64,000 bases of DNA from an uncultured Fluviicola sp. (GTDB lineage Bacteria; Bacteroidota; Bacteroidia; Flavobacteriales; Crocinitomicaceae), in assembly GCF_946478805.1 (NCBI RefSeq), contig NZ_CAMLDC010000017.1, positions 1-64,000 of the forward strand, given 5' to 3'. The stretch's first letter is position 1; each line of letters begins with the position of its first letter. The notes under the pieces are model-generated. The model saw only the letters and a program-made list of their open reading frames with translations. It was not told the DNA's origin and ran no database searches. The position numbers were made by a program, and so were the translations under genes. This document shows, one piece after another, positions 35,041 to 44,802 of the stretch.

Positions 35041-37992
35041 ATGAACAGAAAGACATTCCGTAAAGTAACTTTCATTTCTCTCCTCATTCTGGGATCAGGA
35101 TTGATTACTTCTGCACTTTTAAAGTCCCCGAGTCATAAGCAGGTCATAAAACACAAAACGAGTGTTACAACGGACGAAGACCAATGGGTGAGTTCTGAAA
35201 TGGCAAAACTGTCCATGCAGGAGCGTATTGCGCAATCATTCATGGTAGCTTGCTGGTCAAATAAAGGAGCCGAGCATTTAACTGAAACCGAAGAGTTGGT
35301 GAGAACACAGAAAATTGGTGGGTTGATCTTCTTTCAAGGTGAGCGTGACAATTTGCAGGAAGCTATCCAGCAAATGCAGGCAAGTGCAAAAATCCCCTTA
35401 TTAATCGGGATGGATGCAGAGTGGGGAGTGGCAATGCGACTTTCAGGTGAACCACGATTCCCATACCAACAAACAGTCGGAGCTGCAAATGACCTGAGCC
35501 TGACGGAGCGTTTGGGTTATCAGATGGGTGTTGAATGTGACATGCTTGGTATTCACATGAATTTTTCTCCGGTCGCTGACGTGAATCTTAATCCACAAAA
35601 CCCGGTGATCGGATTTCGGGCTTTTGGTTCCGACCCGAAACAGGTTTCAAAACAAACTGCGGCAATGGTGAAAGGAATTGAAGATGCGGGAGTTATTTCC
35701 TGCGTAAAACATTTTCCCGGTCATGGGGATACGGACAAAGATTCTCATAAAGAACTGCCAACCGTTTCTCACAGCATCAATGAATTCGAGACAAAGGACT
35801 TTCTGCCATTCAAAAGTGCTATTGATGCCGGAACCCGTTCAGTCATGGTTGCCCATTTGAATGTTCCTTCACTGGATCCGAGCGGAACTCCGAGCAGTTT
35901 GTCAAAACCGGTCATTGAAACTTATTTACGGAAAAAACTTGGATTCAAAGGATTGGTAATTTCAGATGCTTTGAATATGAAAGCGGTATCTGAAAAATAT
36001 GGTAAATCGGAAGTTGTAGCGAAAGCTTACCTGGCGGGATGCGATATTTTATTGTTCCCGGAGAATGTTCCGGATGCGATCAAATTGATTTACAGTAAAG
36101 TTGAGAGCGGGGAGTTAAGCAAGGAAGACGTGAATGAGCACTGCAGACGTGTTTTAAAGGCAAAGTACCAGGCAATCATTCATAAACCGATGATTAAACG
36201 CAAAGATCCCGCACCTGAGCGCAAACTGATTATTGACCAAATCTATGAAAAGGCTTTGTTGTGCATCAAAAATGAACAAGACAATTTACCAATCGACAGA
36301 TTAGATAAAGAAATCATCCGCATTGCTGTCGGCACACACACCGCTGCTTTCAGAGACCGTTTAAATGATTATGCCAAAATAACTCATTATAAGTATTTTA
36401 CACCCGAGGAAGCTGTTAAGAGATTGAAAGAGATCAAATTGAATCAGAACGCGACCTACATCATCGATTTCCATTCGGATGGTCAGCGGGCGCGCAATAA
36501 TTACGGTTTTGGTGCCTGGAAACAAGTATTGGATCTGATTCCTGAAAATGCGTCAGCAACAGTTGTTTTATTTGGAAACCCATTAACACTGCAAAATGAA
36601 ACTGAATTCCCCAAACCGGTAAAATCCATCCTTTGTGCATATGAAAATACTGCTCCTGCGCAGGAACGCACTGCTCAGGCTATCATGGGAGCCTTTGATG
36701 TCAATGGGAAATTAGCGATGGAAATCAACGGCAAATGGAAATTGGGATTCGGGATCGATTTGAGAAACAATGGCAGATTGAAATATTCGTCGCCGGAAGA
36801 ATTGGGATTGAATCGGGAAAAGCTGAAGGAAATAGACGAAATCGTTGCACGGGCTATTGAGGCCAAAGTATTCCCGGGTTGTCAGATCGTGGTTGCAATT
36901 GACGGGAAAATGGTCATTCAGAAATCGTACGGAACGACTATTTATGAAAATGGAGACAGCATTACAAATAATCACATTTATGATCTGGCCTCAATCACAA
37001 AGATAGCTTCGTCAACAACAGCTTTGATGCGCCTGAAAACATTGAATAAATTCGATGAAAAAATGGATTTGAACCAACTGGTTCCGGAATATGTAAAGGG
37101 AACTCCTTATGCAGATCTGAAAGCAATCGACCTGTTGACACACCAGGCAGGCCTTACTCCGTGGATTGCTTTTTACAAGCGCACAATGGAGAATGGGGAA
37201 TTGAACCCAACTATTTATAGCACAACGGATAAAGGAGTTTATAATCGTGCTGTAGCGGATAATATTTTCATCAAGGATGATTATTGGAAAACCATGCTGA
37301 AGATCATTGTAGAAACTCCTTTGACCGGTAAAAAGTCGTACGAATATTCCGATCTGAGTTATTATTTCTTCAATAAATACATCGAGCTTACGAGTGGAAT
37401 GGGACAGAATGAGTTTGTTGACAAGGAAATTTATCAGCCTTTGGGATTGCAAACAATGACGTATTTACCGTTAAAGAAATTCAACAAGAAACGAATCGTT
37501 CCTACCGAATTCGACAAGGAATTCCGCAAGCAACTGATCCATGGATATGTACATGACCCGGGTGCAGCAATGATGGGCGGAGTAGCCGGTCACGCAGGAC
37601 TGTTTTCCAATGCAACGGATTTGGCAGCATTGATGCAATTCTTATTGAACAAAGGTCAGATAGGAGACCAATCGATCATCAAAAAAGAAATTGTAGATCA
37701 GTTCACATCGTGCCAATTTTGTCCGGGAAACAGAAGAGGGATCGGTTTTGATAAACCTACAGTAAGTATTAAGAACGGTCCGACATGTGACCTGGTTTCC
37801 CCTTCAACTTTCGGACATTCCGGATTTACAGGGACCATCACATGGGCAGACCCGGAAAACAAGGTGAATTTCGTGTTCCTATCGAACCGTGTTTACCCGG
37901 ACGCAGACAATTGGAAAATAACAAAAATGAGCGTGCGAACGGAGATTCAACGAGTAATCTACGAAGCACTTTTTGAAGCACGCCAGAAATAA
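35041..37992 (+). CDS. GH3 beta-N-acetylhexosaminidase (NagZ-like) fused to beta-lactamase-family serine hydrolase
   Basis: This 983-residue protein has an N-terminal membrane or signal segment (about 9-27). Residues about 50-390 are a glycoside hydrolase family 3 domain of NagZ type, with KHFPGHGDTDKDSH (His/Asp acid-base loop) and the nucleophile Asp in VISDALNM. A linking region follows, then a beta-lactamase/PBP-like domain (about 600-983) with the SxxK motif SITK in DLASITKIAS and YSDLSY as the Tyr motif. Such fusions are common in Bacteroidota and are thought to act on muropeptides outside the cytoplasm. It is followed after 15 bases by bshA. Confidence 0.9.
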   Translation: MNRKTFRKVTFISLLILGSGLITSALLKSPSHKQVIKHKTSVTTDEDQWVSSEMAKLSMQERIAQSFMVACWSNKGAEHLTETEELVRTQKIGGLIFFQGERDNLQEAIQQMQASAKIPLLIGMDAEWGVAMRLSGEPRFPYQQTVGAANDLSLTERLGYQMGVECDMLGIHMNFSPVADVNLNPQNPVIGFRAFGSDPKQVSKQTAAMVKGIEDAGVISCVKHFPGHGDTDKDSHKELPTVSHSINEFETKDFLPFKSAIDAGTRSVMVAHLNVPSLDPSGTPSSLSKPVIETYLRKKLGFKGLVISDALNMKAVSEKYGKSEVVAKAYLAGCDILLFPENVPDAIKLIYSKVESGELSKEDVNEHCRRVLKAKYQAIIHKPMIKRKDPAPERKLIIDQIYEKALLCIKNEQDNLPIDRLDKEIIRIAVGTHTAAFRDRLNDYAKITHYKYFTPEEAVKRLKEIKLNQNATYIIDFHSDGQRARNNYGFGAWKQVLDLIPENASATVVLFGNPLTLQNETEFPKPVKSILCAYENTAPAQERTAQAIMGAFDVNGKLAMEINGKWKLGFGIDLRNNGRLKYSSPEELGLNREKLKEIDEIVARAIEAKVFPGCQIVVAIDGKMVIQKSYGTTIYENGDSITNNHIYDLASITKIASSTTALMRLKTLNKFDEKMDLNQLVPEYVKGTPYADLKAIDLLTHQAGLTPWIAFYKRTMENGELNPTIYSTTDKGVYNRAVADNIFIKDDYWKTMLKIIVETPLTGKKSYEYSDLSYYFFNKYIELTSGMGQNEFVDKEIYQPLGLQTMTYLPLKKFNKKRIVPTEFDKEFRKQLIHGYVHDPGAAMMGGVAGHAGLFSNATDLAALMQFLLNKGQIGDQSIIKKEIVDQFTSCQFCPGNRRGIGFDKPTVSIKNGPTCDLVSPSTFGHSGFTGTITWADPENKVNFVFLSNRVYPDADNWKITKMSVRTEIQRVIYEALFEARQK

Positions 37993-38007
37993 CACAGACA
38001 GACAAAC

Positions 38008-39153
38008 ATGAAAATCGGAATCGTATTGTATCCCACATTTGGCGGGAGTGGTGTAGTAGCCACGGAGTTGGGCAAGGCCTTAGCCCAGAAAGGACATCTG
38101 GTCCATTTTATCACGTATTCGCAACCCGTTCGTTTGGGAAGCTTTCGTGAAAACATTTTTTATCACGAAGTACAACTTTCAGACTATCCGCTTTTCGAAT
38201 ACCAACCTTACGAAACCGAATTGGCAAGCAAAGTGGTGGATGTAGTGAAATACGAAGGTTTGGACCTATTGCATGTGCATTACGCCATTCCTCATGCTTC
38301 TGCGGCGTTTATGGCTCAGCAAATTTTGAAAGCACAGGGAATCAACATTCCATTTATTACAACACTTCACGGAACGGATATCACACTCGTAGGAAAAGAC
38401 CCTTCCTTTGAACCGGTCATTTCATTCTGCATCAACGCTTCAGATGCGGTTACAGCCGTTTCAGAGAGTTTAATGAAAGACACCTATACACATTTCGAAA
38501 CGAAACGCAAGATTCACGTCATTCCGAATTTCATTCAACCGAAAGCAGAATTGCCGGTGATCAATATGGAAAAACGAAGACATTATGCCAAGGATGACGA
38601 ATTGATCCTGTGTCATATCTCCAATTTCCGCCCGGTAAAACGTATCACCGATGTGGTCCGCATTTTTCAGAAGGTCCAGGAAAAACTTCCCGCGAAACTG
38701 TTGTTGGCAGGAGATGGTCCGGATCGCGCAATTGTAGAGCGCCTGGCTCGTGACTTAGGAATTTGTCACCAAATTATCTTTATTGGAAAAGTGCGCGAAA
38801 CAGGTCCGATCCTGGAATTGAGCGACTTATTCCTCTTACCCTCCGAAACAGAAAGCTTCGGTTTGGCTGCTTTGGAAGCTATGGCAGAAGGAGTTCCGGT
38901 TGTCTCGTCAAACACAGGGGGAATTCCGGAAGTGAACATTGATGGCTATTCCGGGTTTACATCCGATGTAGGCGATGTGGACTCCATGGCAGAAAATGCG
39001 CTCCGTATTTTAGAGGACAAGGAAACACACCAGTTATTCCGTAAAAATGCTTTGGAACAGGCTAAGACTTTTGATTTATCGCGGGTATTGCCTTTGTATG
39101 AGGAATTATATGAATCAGTGTTGAAAGGGCACGGAGACACAGTGAAAGCTTAA
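38008..39153 (+). CDS. bshA: N-acetyl-alpha-D-glucosaminyl L-malate synthase
   Basis: This 381-residue GT4 glycosyltransferase begins KIGIVLYPTFGGSGVVATELG, the BshA signature, and has the sugar-nucleotide motif LPSETESFGLAALEAMAEGVPVV near the C terminus. It joins GlcNAc from UDP-GlcNAc to L-malate in the first step of bacillithiol synthesis. It lies 15 bases after the GH3 fusion gene and is probably co-transcribed with it. Other bacillithiol genes (bshB, bshC) are not in the window. Confidence 0.93.
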   Translation: MKIGIVLYPTFGGSGVVATELGKALAQKGHLVHFITYSQPVRLGSFRENIFYHEVQLSDYPLFEYQPYETELASKVVDVVKYEGLDLLHVHYAIPHASAAFMAQQILKAQGINIPFITTLHGTDITLVGKDPSFEPVISFCINASDAVTAVSESLMKDTYTHFETKRKIHVIPNFIQPKAELPVINMEKRRHYAKDDELILCHISNFRPVKRITDVVRIFQKVQEKLPAKLLLAGDGPDRAIVERLARDLGICHQIIFIGKVRETGPILELSDLFLLPSETESFGLAALEAMAEGVPVVSSNTGGIPEVNIDGYSGFTSDVGDVDSMAENALRILEDKETHQLFRKNALEQAKTFDLSRVLPLYEELYESVLKGHGDTVKA

Positions 39154-39242
39154 TGACTTCATTCATTTAACTGCAAAGGAGCTAAAAGCGTAAAGAAGAT
39201 CTAAAAAATCTGTTTGCTCTTAGGTAATTATCTAAATAAATT

Positions 39243-39277
39243 GAAATCGTCGGGAAATTATTCCGGCGATTTTTTTG
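39243..39277 (+). terminator. terminator after bshA
   Basis: AAATCGTCGG pairs with CCGGCGATTT (one G-T pair) around an AT-rich loop, followed by a T run. It closes the GH3-bshA transcript. Confidence 0.85.
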
Positions 39278-39322
39278 TTTCCTATCTTAAAATGAATATA
39301 TTAGATACTCCACTAACGAAAA

Positions 39323-39874
39323 ATGCTGCTTATGAGGTATCTAATTCAACAGAACATTCTATTATTCGTTCTTTCACTGGTGATCTATTATTACAATCCC
39401 TCATTCGGGTTGATCCTGCTTTCAATTTCCATCGGGCTATTTGTATGGGAAGTAACACGAAAAAAAACGAAGCTTTCCCCCATTGTCGCAATCCTTTCGA
39501 GTATTTCCCTGTTCTTATTGATGGAAGATTATTCAACCAAAAGACAGGCGAAAATCATTGTTTCAGAAGTGTTTGACTATTACCGGCACAATCACAAAAC
39601 CCCCAAAGACCTGGATGAAGTTTTCTTTTCCGGAACCATGATGAAAACCGCCATTTTCGGAGGTTTCACCTATGGGCGGAAGATTCTTTCGGAACACCGG
39701 TGCGAATGGAAGCTGGAGTTCACCAATATCTGGGGGACACATTACTTTTACGACGATAATATCGGGAAGTTTAAACAGACCGAAAAATGGAGTGGAACCG
39801 CTCACCATTGGAATACCTTCTGGAAAGTGGAACCACATTTAAAAGTTACGGATCACAGGGCTCTCCTGGAATAA
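39323..39874 (+). CDS. small membrane protein, unknown function
   Basis: This 183-residue protein has two or three N-terminal hydrophobic segments (about 5-70), then a soluble domain of about 110 residues rich in aromatic residues (FGGFTYGRK, WKLEFTNIWGTHYFY). An in-frame ATG three codons on (39332) is an equal choice of start. The overlapping frame 39214-39576 is not supported. Its stop codon directly abuts the stop of the converging T9SS gene, with no base between. No family was recognised. Confidence 0.65.
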   Translation: MLLMRYLIQQNILLFVLSLVIYYYNPSFGLILLSISIGLFVWEVTRKKTKLSPIVAILSSISLFLLMEDYSTKRQAKIIVSEVFDYYRHNHKTPKDLDEVFFSGTMMKTAIFGGFTYGRKILSEHRCEWKLEFTNIWGTHYFYDDNIGKFKQTEKWSGTAHHWNTFWKVEPHLKVTDHRALLE

Positions 39875-41398
39875 TCAGTGTTTAAGAAAAGGCATTGTTT
39901 TCGTCTCGCTTCCTGTCAGGAGTTTGATCAGGTAAGCTCCTGCTGTCAGCTGACTCAGATCCAGATTCATCTCTTTTTCGTGAGCCTGGACTTTACAGAT
40001 CAGTCTTCCTTCCATATTCCATACTTCCACAGACTCCAGGTTCTGATCGGCAGTGCATGTAACCATTCCATTAGAGGGATTGGGGTAAAGATTGAATTGT
40101 GTTAATTCCAGTTGTGTAGTTTGAAGCATTCCGTCAGTGCAATAATTTGTGTTGTCATAAAAATCCTGGATAAAATCAGCAACTTTCATCAAACTATCCA
40201 CACTTTTCAGTAAAGATGTTCCCGTCATTTTACGGGCATACACCCATGCAAAGTCCATACATTTCAAAGAATTCGGAGCAAACGTTCCCAAGGAGATCGT
40301 TGAAAAATTGCGTCGGTCGCTTGGAGCGTGATTTAATGCCAATTCATTGTATCCCGTGCTCAAAGTGTCCGTGTACTGAAGCACTGTTGGAGTTCCAGTA
40401 TTCATAAACACACTTCCATCAGCTTGTTTTCCATTGATCACATTCAAAAATTCATTGTTGGGATGTGGAATACTATCCGGGAAAACGGAAGTAATCAGGG
40501 GATGATTCAAAGACAAAAGTCCGATAGCGGGAGGATTCGCTCCAAACCCTGTAAAACCATTGATATTCTCATCCGTATTATCTCCATTGTAAACGTAGGC
40601 AAGGTTTCTGGCTAAATCCGTTCCACCAAAATCGTCGGTGTAATTTCCCAAATCAAAATCAGTAAAAACATTGAATTTAAGATCGGTGAATGTTTGATTA
40701 CTTCTGTTATATGCTTTCACATTTACAAAAGTGGTGTTATTCAAGGCATTGTTTGTTGCATACTGATAGAACATGAAGTGCAATTCCATATTCAAGGGTG
40801 AAGTAGCCGGGAATTTGGAATTATTCTGATCATTCATCATCATGAAAACCGCTATATCGCCCAAAATATTCGGATAGTCACCATTTACCGGATCGTAGGT
40901 CCCATTTCCATTCACATCCGTGTAAGGTGCAAGCTGGGTTGCCATTCCATTTGAAACAATACCGTTTCCGGGCCATTGTGCAATAGTTGGCGGTACTACA
41001 TATGAACCGGTGTTCCAATTTTGGATATGCAGATCGATCTGACTTTGCGTCATAGTCCACATGATATTCCCGAATTTATTGATATAATTAGAGTCAGAGT
41101 AGTCAGCAGCTAAAGGACCACATCTGAAATCGGACGAATCATAAGTGGTAACGGAAAAGTGATCCTGGTTATTCTGATCTTTCGCTGATGCGGAAAAAGA
41201 CATCTGATAGATCGACGTCACCTGTCCGTTTTTGGGAACTCTGTATGTTGCTAGTCCATTAGCCTGATCCTTAAAAAAGATTCCGTCTGAGCTGATAAGG
41301 CAGGAAGTGTTGTTAAATTGAAAGGTAAGTCTGTAAGTACCTTGTGCCGTAAGCTGCAGGATCGACAGAGTCAGTATAAGTGTAACAATTTTATTCAT
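39875..41398 (-). CDS. secreted protein with T9SS type A sorting domain
   Basis: This 507-residue protein has a signal peptide (MNKIVTLILTLSILQLTAQ) and a C-terminal Por-secretion tail (FNLYPNPSNGMV ... TAGAYLIKLL ... MPFLKH). The body contains DVNGNGTYDP, a calcium-loop-like motif, and long beta-prone stretches. I recognise no enzyme family in it. It would be exported by Sec, then moved across the outer membrane by the type IX system. It has its own promoter with both boxes. Confidence 0.8.
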   Translation of the reverse strand: MNKIVTLILTLSILQLTAQGTYRLTFQFNNTSCLISSDGIFFKDQANGLATYRVPKNGQVTSIYQMSFSASAKDQNNQDHFSVTTYDSSDFRCGPLAADYSDSNYINKFGNIMWTMTQSQIDLHIQNWNTGSYVVPPTIAQWPGNGIVSNGMATQLAPYTDVNGNGTYDPVNGDYPNILGDIAVFMMMNDQNNSKFPATSPLNMELHFMFYQYATNNALNNTTFVNVKAYNRSNQTFTDLKFNVFTDFDLGNYTDDFGGTDLARNLAYVYNGDNTDENINGFTGFGANPPAIGLLSLNHPLITSVFPDSIPHPNNEFLNVINGKQADGSVFMNTGTPTVLQYTDTLSTGYNELALNHAPSDRRNFSTISLGTFAPNSLKCMDFAWVYARKMTGTSLLKSVDSLMKVADFIQDFYDNTNYCTDGMLQTTQLELTQFNLYPNPSNGMVTCTADQNLESVEVWNMEGRLICKVQAHEKEMNLDLSQLTAGAYLIKLLTGSETKTMPFLKH

Positions 41399-41422
41399 GG
41401 AGATGATTTAAGTGAGTTTCTT

Positions 41423-41453
41423 CAAATATAACAAGAAGTATTTTTCTTAACAA
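41423..41453 (-). promoter_or_regulatory. promoter of the T9SS protein gene
   Basis: On the minus strand, TTG (41453-41451) and TATATTTG (41430-41423) are 20 bases apart, a good fit to the Bacteroidota promoter. The -7 box ends 24 bases before the ATG at 41398. Confidence 0.75.
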
Positions 41454-41518
41454 CATATTCTTTTCATTTATCCAAAAAATAAATATCTTAGTTAGGATAT
41501 ATTGAAGAAAACACACTT

Positions 41519-41971
41519 ATGAAAACCATATTTCACGAACCAACGCGGGAAGAACTTATCAATCGTATTACTCATTTGGACAAACGGGCTCAGTCCCAAT
41601 GGGGAAAAATGAATCTCTCTCAGATGCTCGAACATTGCACTTCTTGGGAAAAATGGATTCAGGGCAAAGACAATCCGTCATACAAACAAGTGTTTATTGG
41701 AACAGTATTCGGTAGAATGGCGCTGAAGCGAATGGTCAAGGATGACAAACCGTTCGATAAAGGTGTTCCCACGTCCCCCCAATTCAAGATAAAAGAAACA
41801 AAAGGAGATATTGAAACAAAAAAGAACGAATGGATCGAGCTTATCAAAGCTTATGAGAACTATTCAAATCCGACATTCATCCATGATTTTTTCGGGAAGA
41901 TGTCGAAAGAACAAATTGGATTTATGGCCTATAAACACACTGACCATCATTTGAGACAATTTAATTCCTGA
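41519..41971 (+). CDS. DUF1569 protein, DinB-like fold
   Basis: This 150-residue protein has the DUF1569 pattern: WGKMNLSQMLEHC near residue 30-40 and a His cluster at the end (HTDHHLRQF). In the DinB/YfiT superfamily these His residues bind a metal. Family members may act as thiol-dependent transferases, possibly with bacillithiol, which would fit the presence of bshA in this genome. The direct role is unknown. It is followed after four bases by a gene for an exported protein. Confidence 0.8.
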   Translation: MKTIFHEPTREELINRITHLDKRAQSQWGKMNLSQMLEHCTSWEKWIQGKDNPSYKQVFIGTVFGRMALKRMVKDDKPFDKGVPTSPQFKIKETKGDIETKKNEWIELIKAYENYSNPTFIHDFFGKMSKEQIGFMAYKHTDHHLRQFNS

Positions 41972-41975
41972 AATT

Positions 41976-42455
41976 ATGAAAAAGAGCGCTACCTTTTTTT
42001 TAGTTGTGATGCTGTTCACTTCATCTTCTATCCTTTGCCAAACAGAAAAAGAAATTACTGTTAAACTGGAATGGCAGGAACAAACCTTTTTTCATTTTTA
42101 TTCTAATGAGTATGACGTTTATGTTGGAAAACCTGAATTTTTAGACTTGAAAAACGAGTTATTAGCTGGACTTTTTGATGAATTTGCTCAAGCTAAAGAT
42201 TCCATCAATCTGACGGATCCATTTTCAAGCTTTAAAGTAGAACATCAGAAGATGCTTTGGAATAGATTAACTCATTGTGCATCAGAAGGGCATTTACTTA
42301 TATTTCAGAATGATTCGAAACGAAAATTAAAAACCGTTGTTATTCTTGATGATAATAGTACTCCAGCTCTTGGTGATATTTGGGAATGTCGAGATCCCAA
42401 GAATAAGACCTTGATTTTTTCCCACAATGTATTCACGAGTAATCCGAATTTTTAA
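41976..42455 (+). CDS. exported protein, unknown function
   Basis: This 159-residue protein has a signal peptide (MKKSATFFLVVMLFTSSSILCQ). The mature part has no membrane segments and reads as alternating polar and aromatic strands (EWQEQTFFHFYSNEYDVYVG). No family is recognised. It starts four bases after the DUF1569 gene, so the two are probably co-transcribed. Confidence 0.6.
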   Translation: MKKSATFFLVVMLFTSSSILCQTEKEITVKLEWQEQTFFHFYSNEYDVYVGKPEFLDLKNELLAGLFDEFAQAKDSINLTDPFSSFKVEHQKMLWNRLTHCASEGHLLIFQNDSKRKLKTVVILDDNSTPALGDIWECRDPKNKTLIFSHNVFTSNPNF

Positions 42456-42540
42456 AGGGCTTACTGATGAGATTTAATTCTATTGTGATAATCCGTATTT
42501 GATTTTTACTGCTTAAATTGCAGGCAAATAATTTTCAACC

Positions 42541-43629
42541 ATGACTAAAAAAATCAAATTGATTGGTTTATTGCTGTTTTTTGCCGTAAATCAAGGTGTA
42601 TTCGCACAAACCAACCAGGAAAAAGCCCTTTCAAAAGGAATGGAAGCCATTAAACTGATGGACAAAGGCGAATTTGATGAAAGCATCAAGCTTTTGAAAG
42701 AAGCTGAAAAACTGGATCCCGAGCGTTTTGATTACCCTTATGAAATGGCGTATGCTTATTATGCCAAGGCGGATTATAAGAAGGCTATCAGTGTCCTTGA
42801 AAAGAATAGAAAACATAAAAACGTAACAGAACAATTATACCAATTACTTGGAAATAGTTACGATGTTTCGGGTGATCCTGAAAAAGCACTTGCCGCTTAT
42901 GATGACGGATTGAAAATTTTCCCGAATTCCGGTTCCATTTACCTTGAGAAAGGAAATGTATTCTGGGCGAAAAAAGAATACGGGAAAGCCCTTCCTTTCT
43001 ATGAAAAGGGAATAGAAGTAGACCCTGCATTTCCTTCCAATTATTACCGTGCGGCACGTATTTATTGTGGTTCTTCGGAAGAAGTTTGGGGAATGATTTA
43101 CGGCGAAATCTTCATGAACCTGGAGCGCAACAGCAAGCGTACGGCAGAAATCAGTCAACTGCTTTTTGATACGTATAAAAGTCAGATCACCTTTACGAGC
43201 GACAGTTCTTTCTCCGTTAGTTTTAGTAAAAATGCAACTATCAATATCTCGGATTTGAGTGATCCCGGCAAGTTGAAATTGCCCTATGGAATCGGATTTT
43301 ACGAACCGACCTTGATGATGGCTTTAATTCCGGTTAAATCAATCAACCTCACTTCTTTGAATGAGATCCGGACATCCTTTTTGGATAACTATATCGGCAG
43401 TGAAAATGAGAAGAATTATCCGACCGTTTTATTCACTTATCAGAAAAAAGTGAAAGATGCGGGACATTTGGAGGCATACAATCATTGGATTCTCATGGAA
43501 GGTGACGAAGCCGGTTTTCAAAAATGGTATGATGCGAACAAGGAGAAATTTGAAGCCTTCGGCAAATGGTTCAACGAAAACCAAATGGAGATTACAGAAG
43601 CGAATAAATTCTATAGCGGGCAGTTTTAA
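42541..43629 (+). CDS. exported TPR-repeat protein
   Basis: This 362-residue protein has a signal peptide (about 1-22) and then at least four tetratricopeptide repeats (about 25-175), such as SIKLLKEAEKLDPERFDY, KAISVLEKNRK and KALPFYEKGIEVDP. The remaining half has no clear repeats. TPR proteins bind other proteins; in this setting it would act in the periplasm. The partner is unknown. It probably shares transcription with the next plus-strand genes. Confidence 0.8.
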   Translation: MTKKIKLIGLLLFFAVNQGVFAQTNQEKALSKGMEAIKLMDKGEFDESIKLLKEAEKLDPERFDYPYEMAYAYYAKADYKKAISVLEKNRKHKNVTEQLYQLLGNSYDVSGDPEKALAAYDDGLKIFPNSGSIYLEKGNVFWAKKEYGKALPFYEKGIEVDPAFPSNYYRAARIYCGSSEEVWGMIYGEIFMNLERNSKRTAEISQLLFDTYKSQITFTSDSSFSVSFSKNATINISDLSDPGKLKLPYGIGFYEPTLMMALIPVKSINLTSLNEIRTSFLDNYIGSENEKNYPTVLFTYQKKVKDAGHLEAYNHWILMEGDEAGFQKWYDANKEKFEAFGKWFNENQMEITEANKFYSGQF

Positions 43630-43682
43630 TTCTTCCGGAATTTTGTTGATGAAGAAATGTAAATCTCTAATTCAGTTTTCGA

Positions 43683-44780
43683 ATGAGTTTATTTAATAAA
43701 ATCTTTGGGAGTAAACACCTGCCCATTACATCCGATTCCGAATTCTGGACTTGGTTTCAACAAAATGAAAAAACCTTCTTCAATGTCCTGAATAATAAAA
43801 AATCGGATATGGAAGCTGACTTTTTTAACCGGATAAGCTCCAGATTGGATGAACTGAAGGAGGGTTATTATTTGTTGGCAGGAATGTTTGATTCACAAAC
43901 TGCAGAATTGATAATAACTGCAGATGGCGATGTCCGGAATATCGTTTTTGTAGAAGAATTGATCGCTTCCGCCCCTAAAATAGACGGATGGAAATTTACA
44001 GCGTTAAAACAACCCGATAACGACGAAAAATTCATCATTACGATGGGCAAATACGAGTTTAATCATCAAAATATTCATTTTTGTGTCAATCAATTGGAAG
44101 GATATCCGGACGAAATTGACATCAGTATCATTTATGATGGATTAACTGATTTAAATGCAGATACCGTTCGTAATGGAATCTATATCTTTCTGGATAATTA
44201 CCTGGGTGAACTGGATTCGTTAATGAATATTGACAACCTTTCGGTTATCAGCAGGAGAGAAGCGGGCGATGAAATCATTCCCATCACCAAATTAAAATCC
44301 TATTTAACCTGGCGTCAAAAAGAATTCGTTGAGAAATATGATGGGTTGCGGCACGATACGGAAAAAGATTTGTATTCCACATTTGAAGCTACACTCGAGA
44401 ATGGAAATCCATTGATTGTTATTATGAATACCACTTTATTGGATTGGGATGCAAAAGCGTCACATCCATGGCTTGTTATTTTCAGGACCAAATATGAAGG
44501 ATCTGAAGATAATGGGATGCCCGATAACTCTGATTATGAACTGATGAATCGAATTGAAGACGAAATCATGCAACAGTTAAAAGATAACGAAGGATATTTG
44601 AATTTAGGTCGGCAAACGGCAGATGGCGAACGGGAAATTTTCTTTGCGTGCAGGGAATTCCGCCGGCCATCAAAAGTGCTTCATGCTATTCAAGAGAAGT
44701 ATTCAGGACATTTCGAAATAAGTTACGAGATTTATAAAGACAAATACTGGAAGTGGTTCGATCAATTTAAATCGAATTAA
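43683..44780 (+). CDS. DUF695-domain protein
   Basis: This 365-residue soluble protein has a C-terminal DUF695-like region (about 240-365) with DWDAKASHPWLVIF, NGMPDNSDYELMN and the Cys-containing FFACREF. The N-terminal half resembles a second related domain (SLFNKIFGS ... FWTWFQQNE). There is no signal peptide, so it is probably cytoplasmic. Its biochemical role is unknown. It lies 53 bases after the TPR gene. Confidence 0.75.
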   Translation: MSLFNKIFGSKHLPITSDSEFWTWFQQNEKTFFNVLNNKKSDMEADFFNRISSRLDELKEGYYLLAGMFDSQTAELIITADGDVRNIVFVEELIASAPKIDGWKFTALKQPDNDEKFIITMGKYEFNHQNIHFCVNQLEGYPDEIDISIIYDGLTDLNADTVRNGIYIFLDNYLGELDSLMNIDNLSVISRREAGDEIIPITKLKSYLTWRQKEFVEKYDGLRHDTEKDLYSTFEATLENGNPLIVIMNTTLLDWDAKASHPWLVIFRTKYEGSEDNGMPDNSDYELMNRIEDEIMQQLKDNEGYLNLGRQTADGEREIFFACREFRRPSKVLHAIQEKYSGHFEISYEIYKDKYWKWFDQFKSN

Positions 44781-44802
44781 TCCTTGATTAAGAAAATTAG
44801 TT

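Noticed and set aside
39214..39576. 120-residue plus-strand ORF overlapping the small membrane protein gene
   Set aside because: It covers the bshA terminator at its start and is in a different frame from the better-supported 39323-39874 gene.
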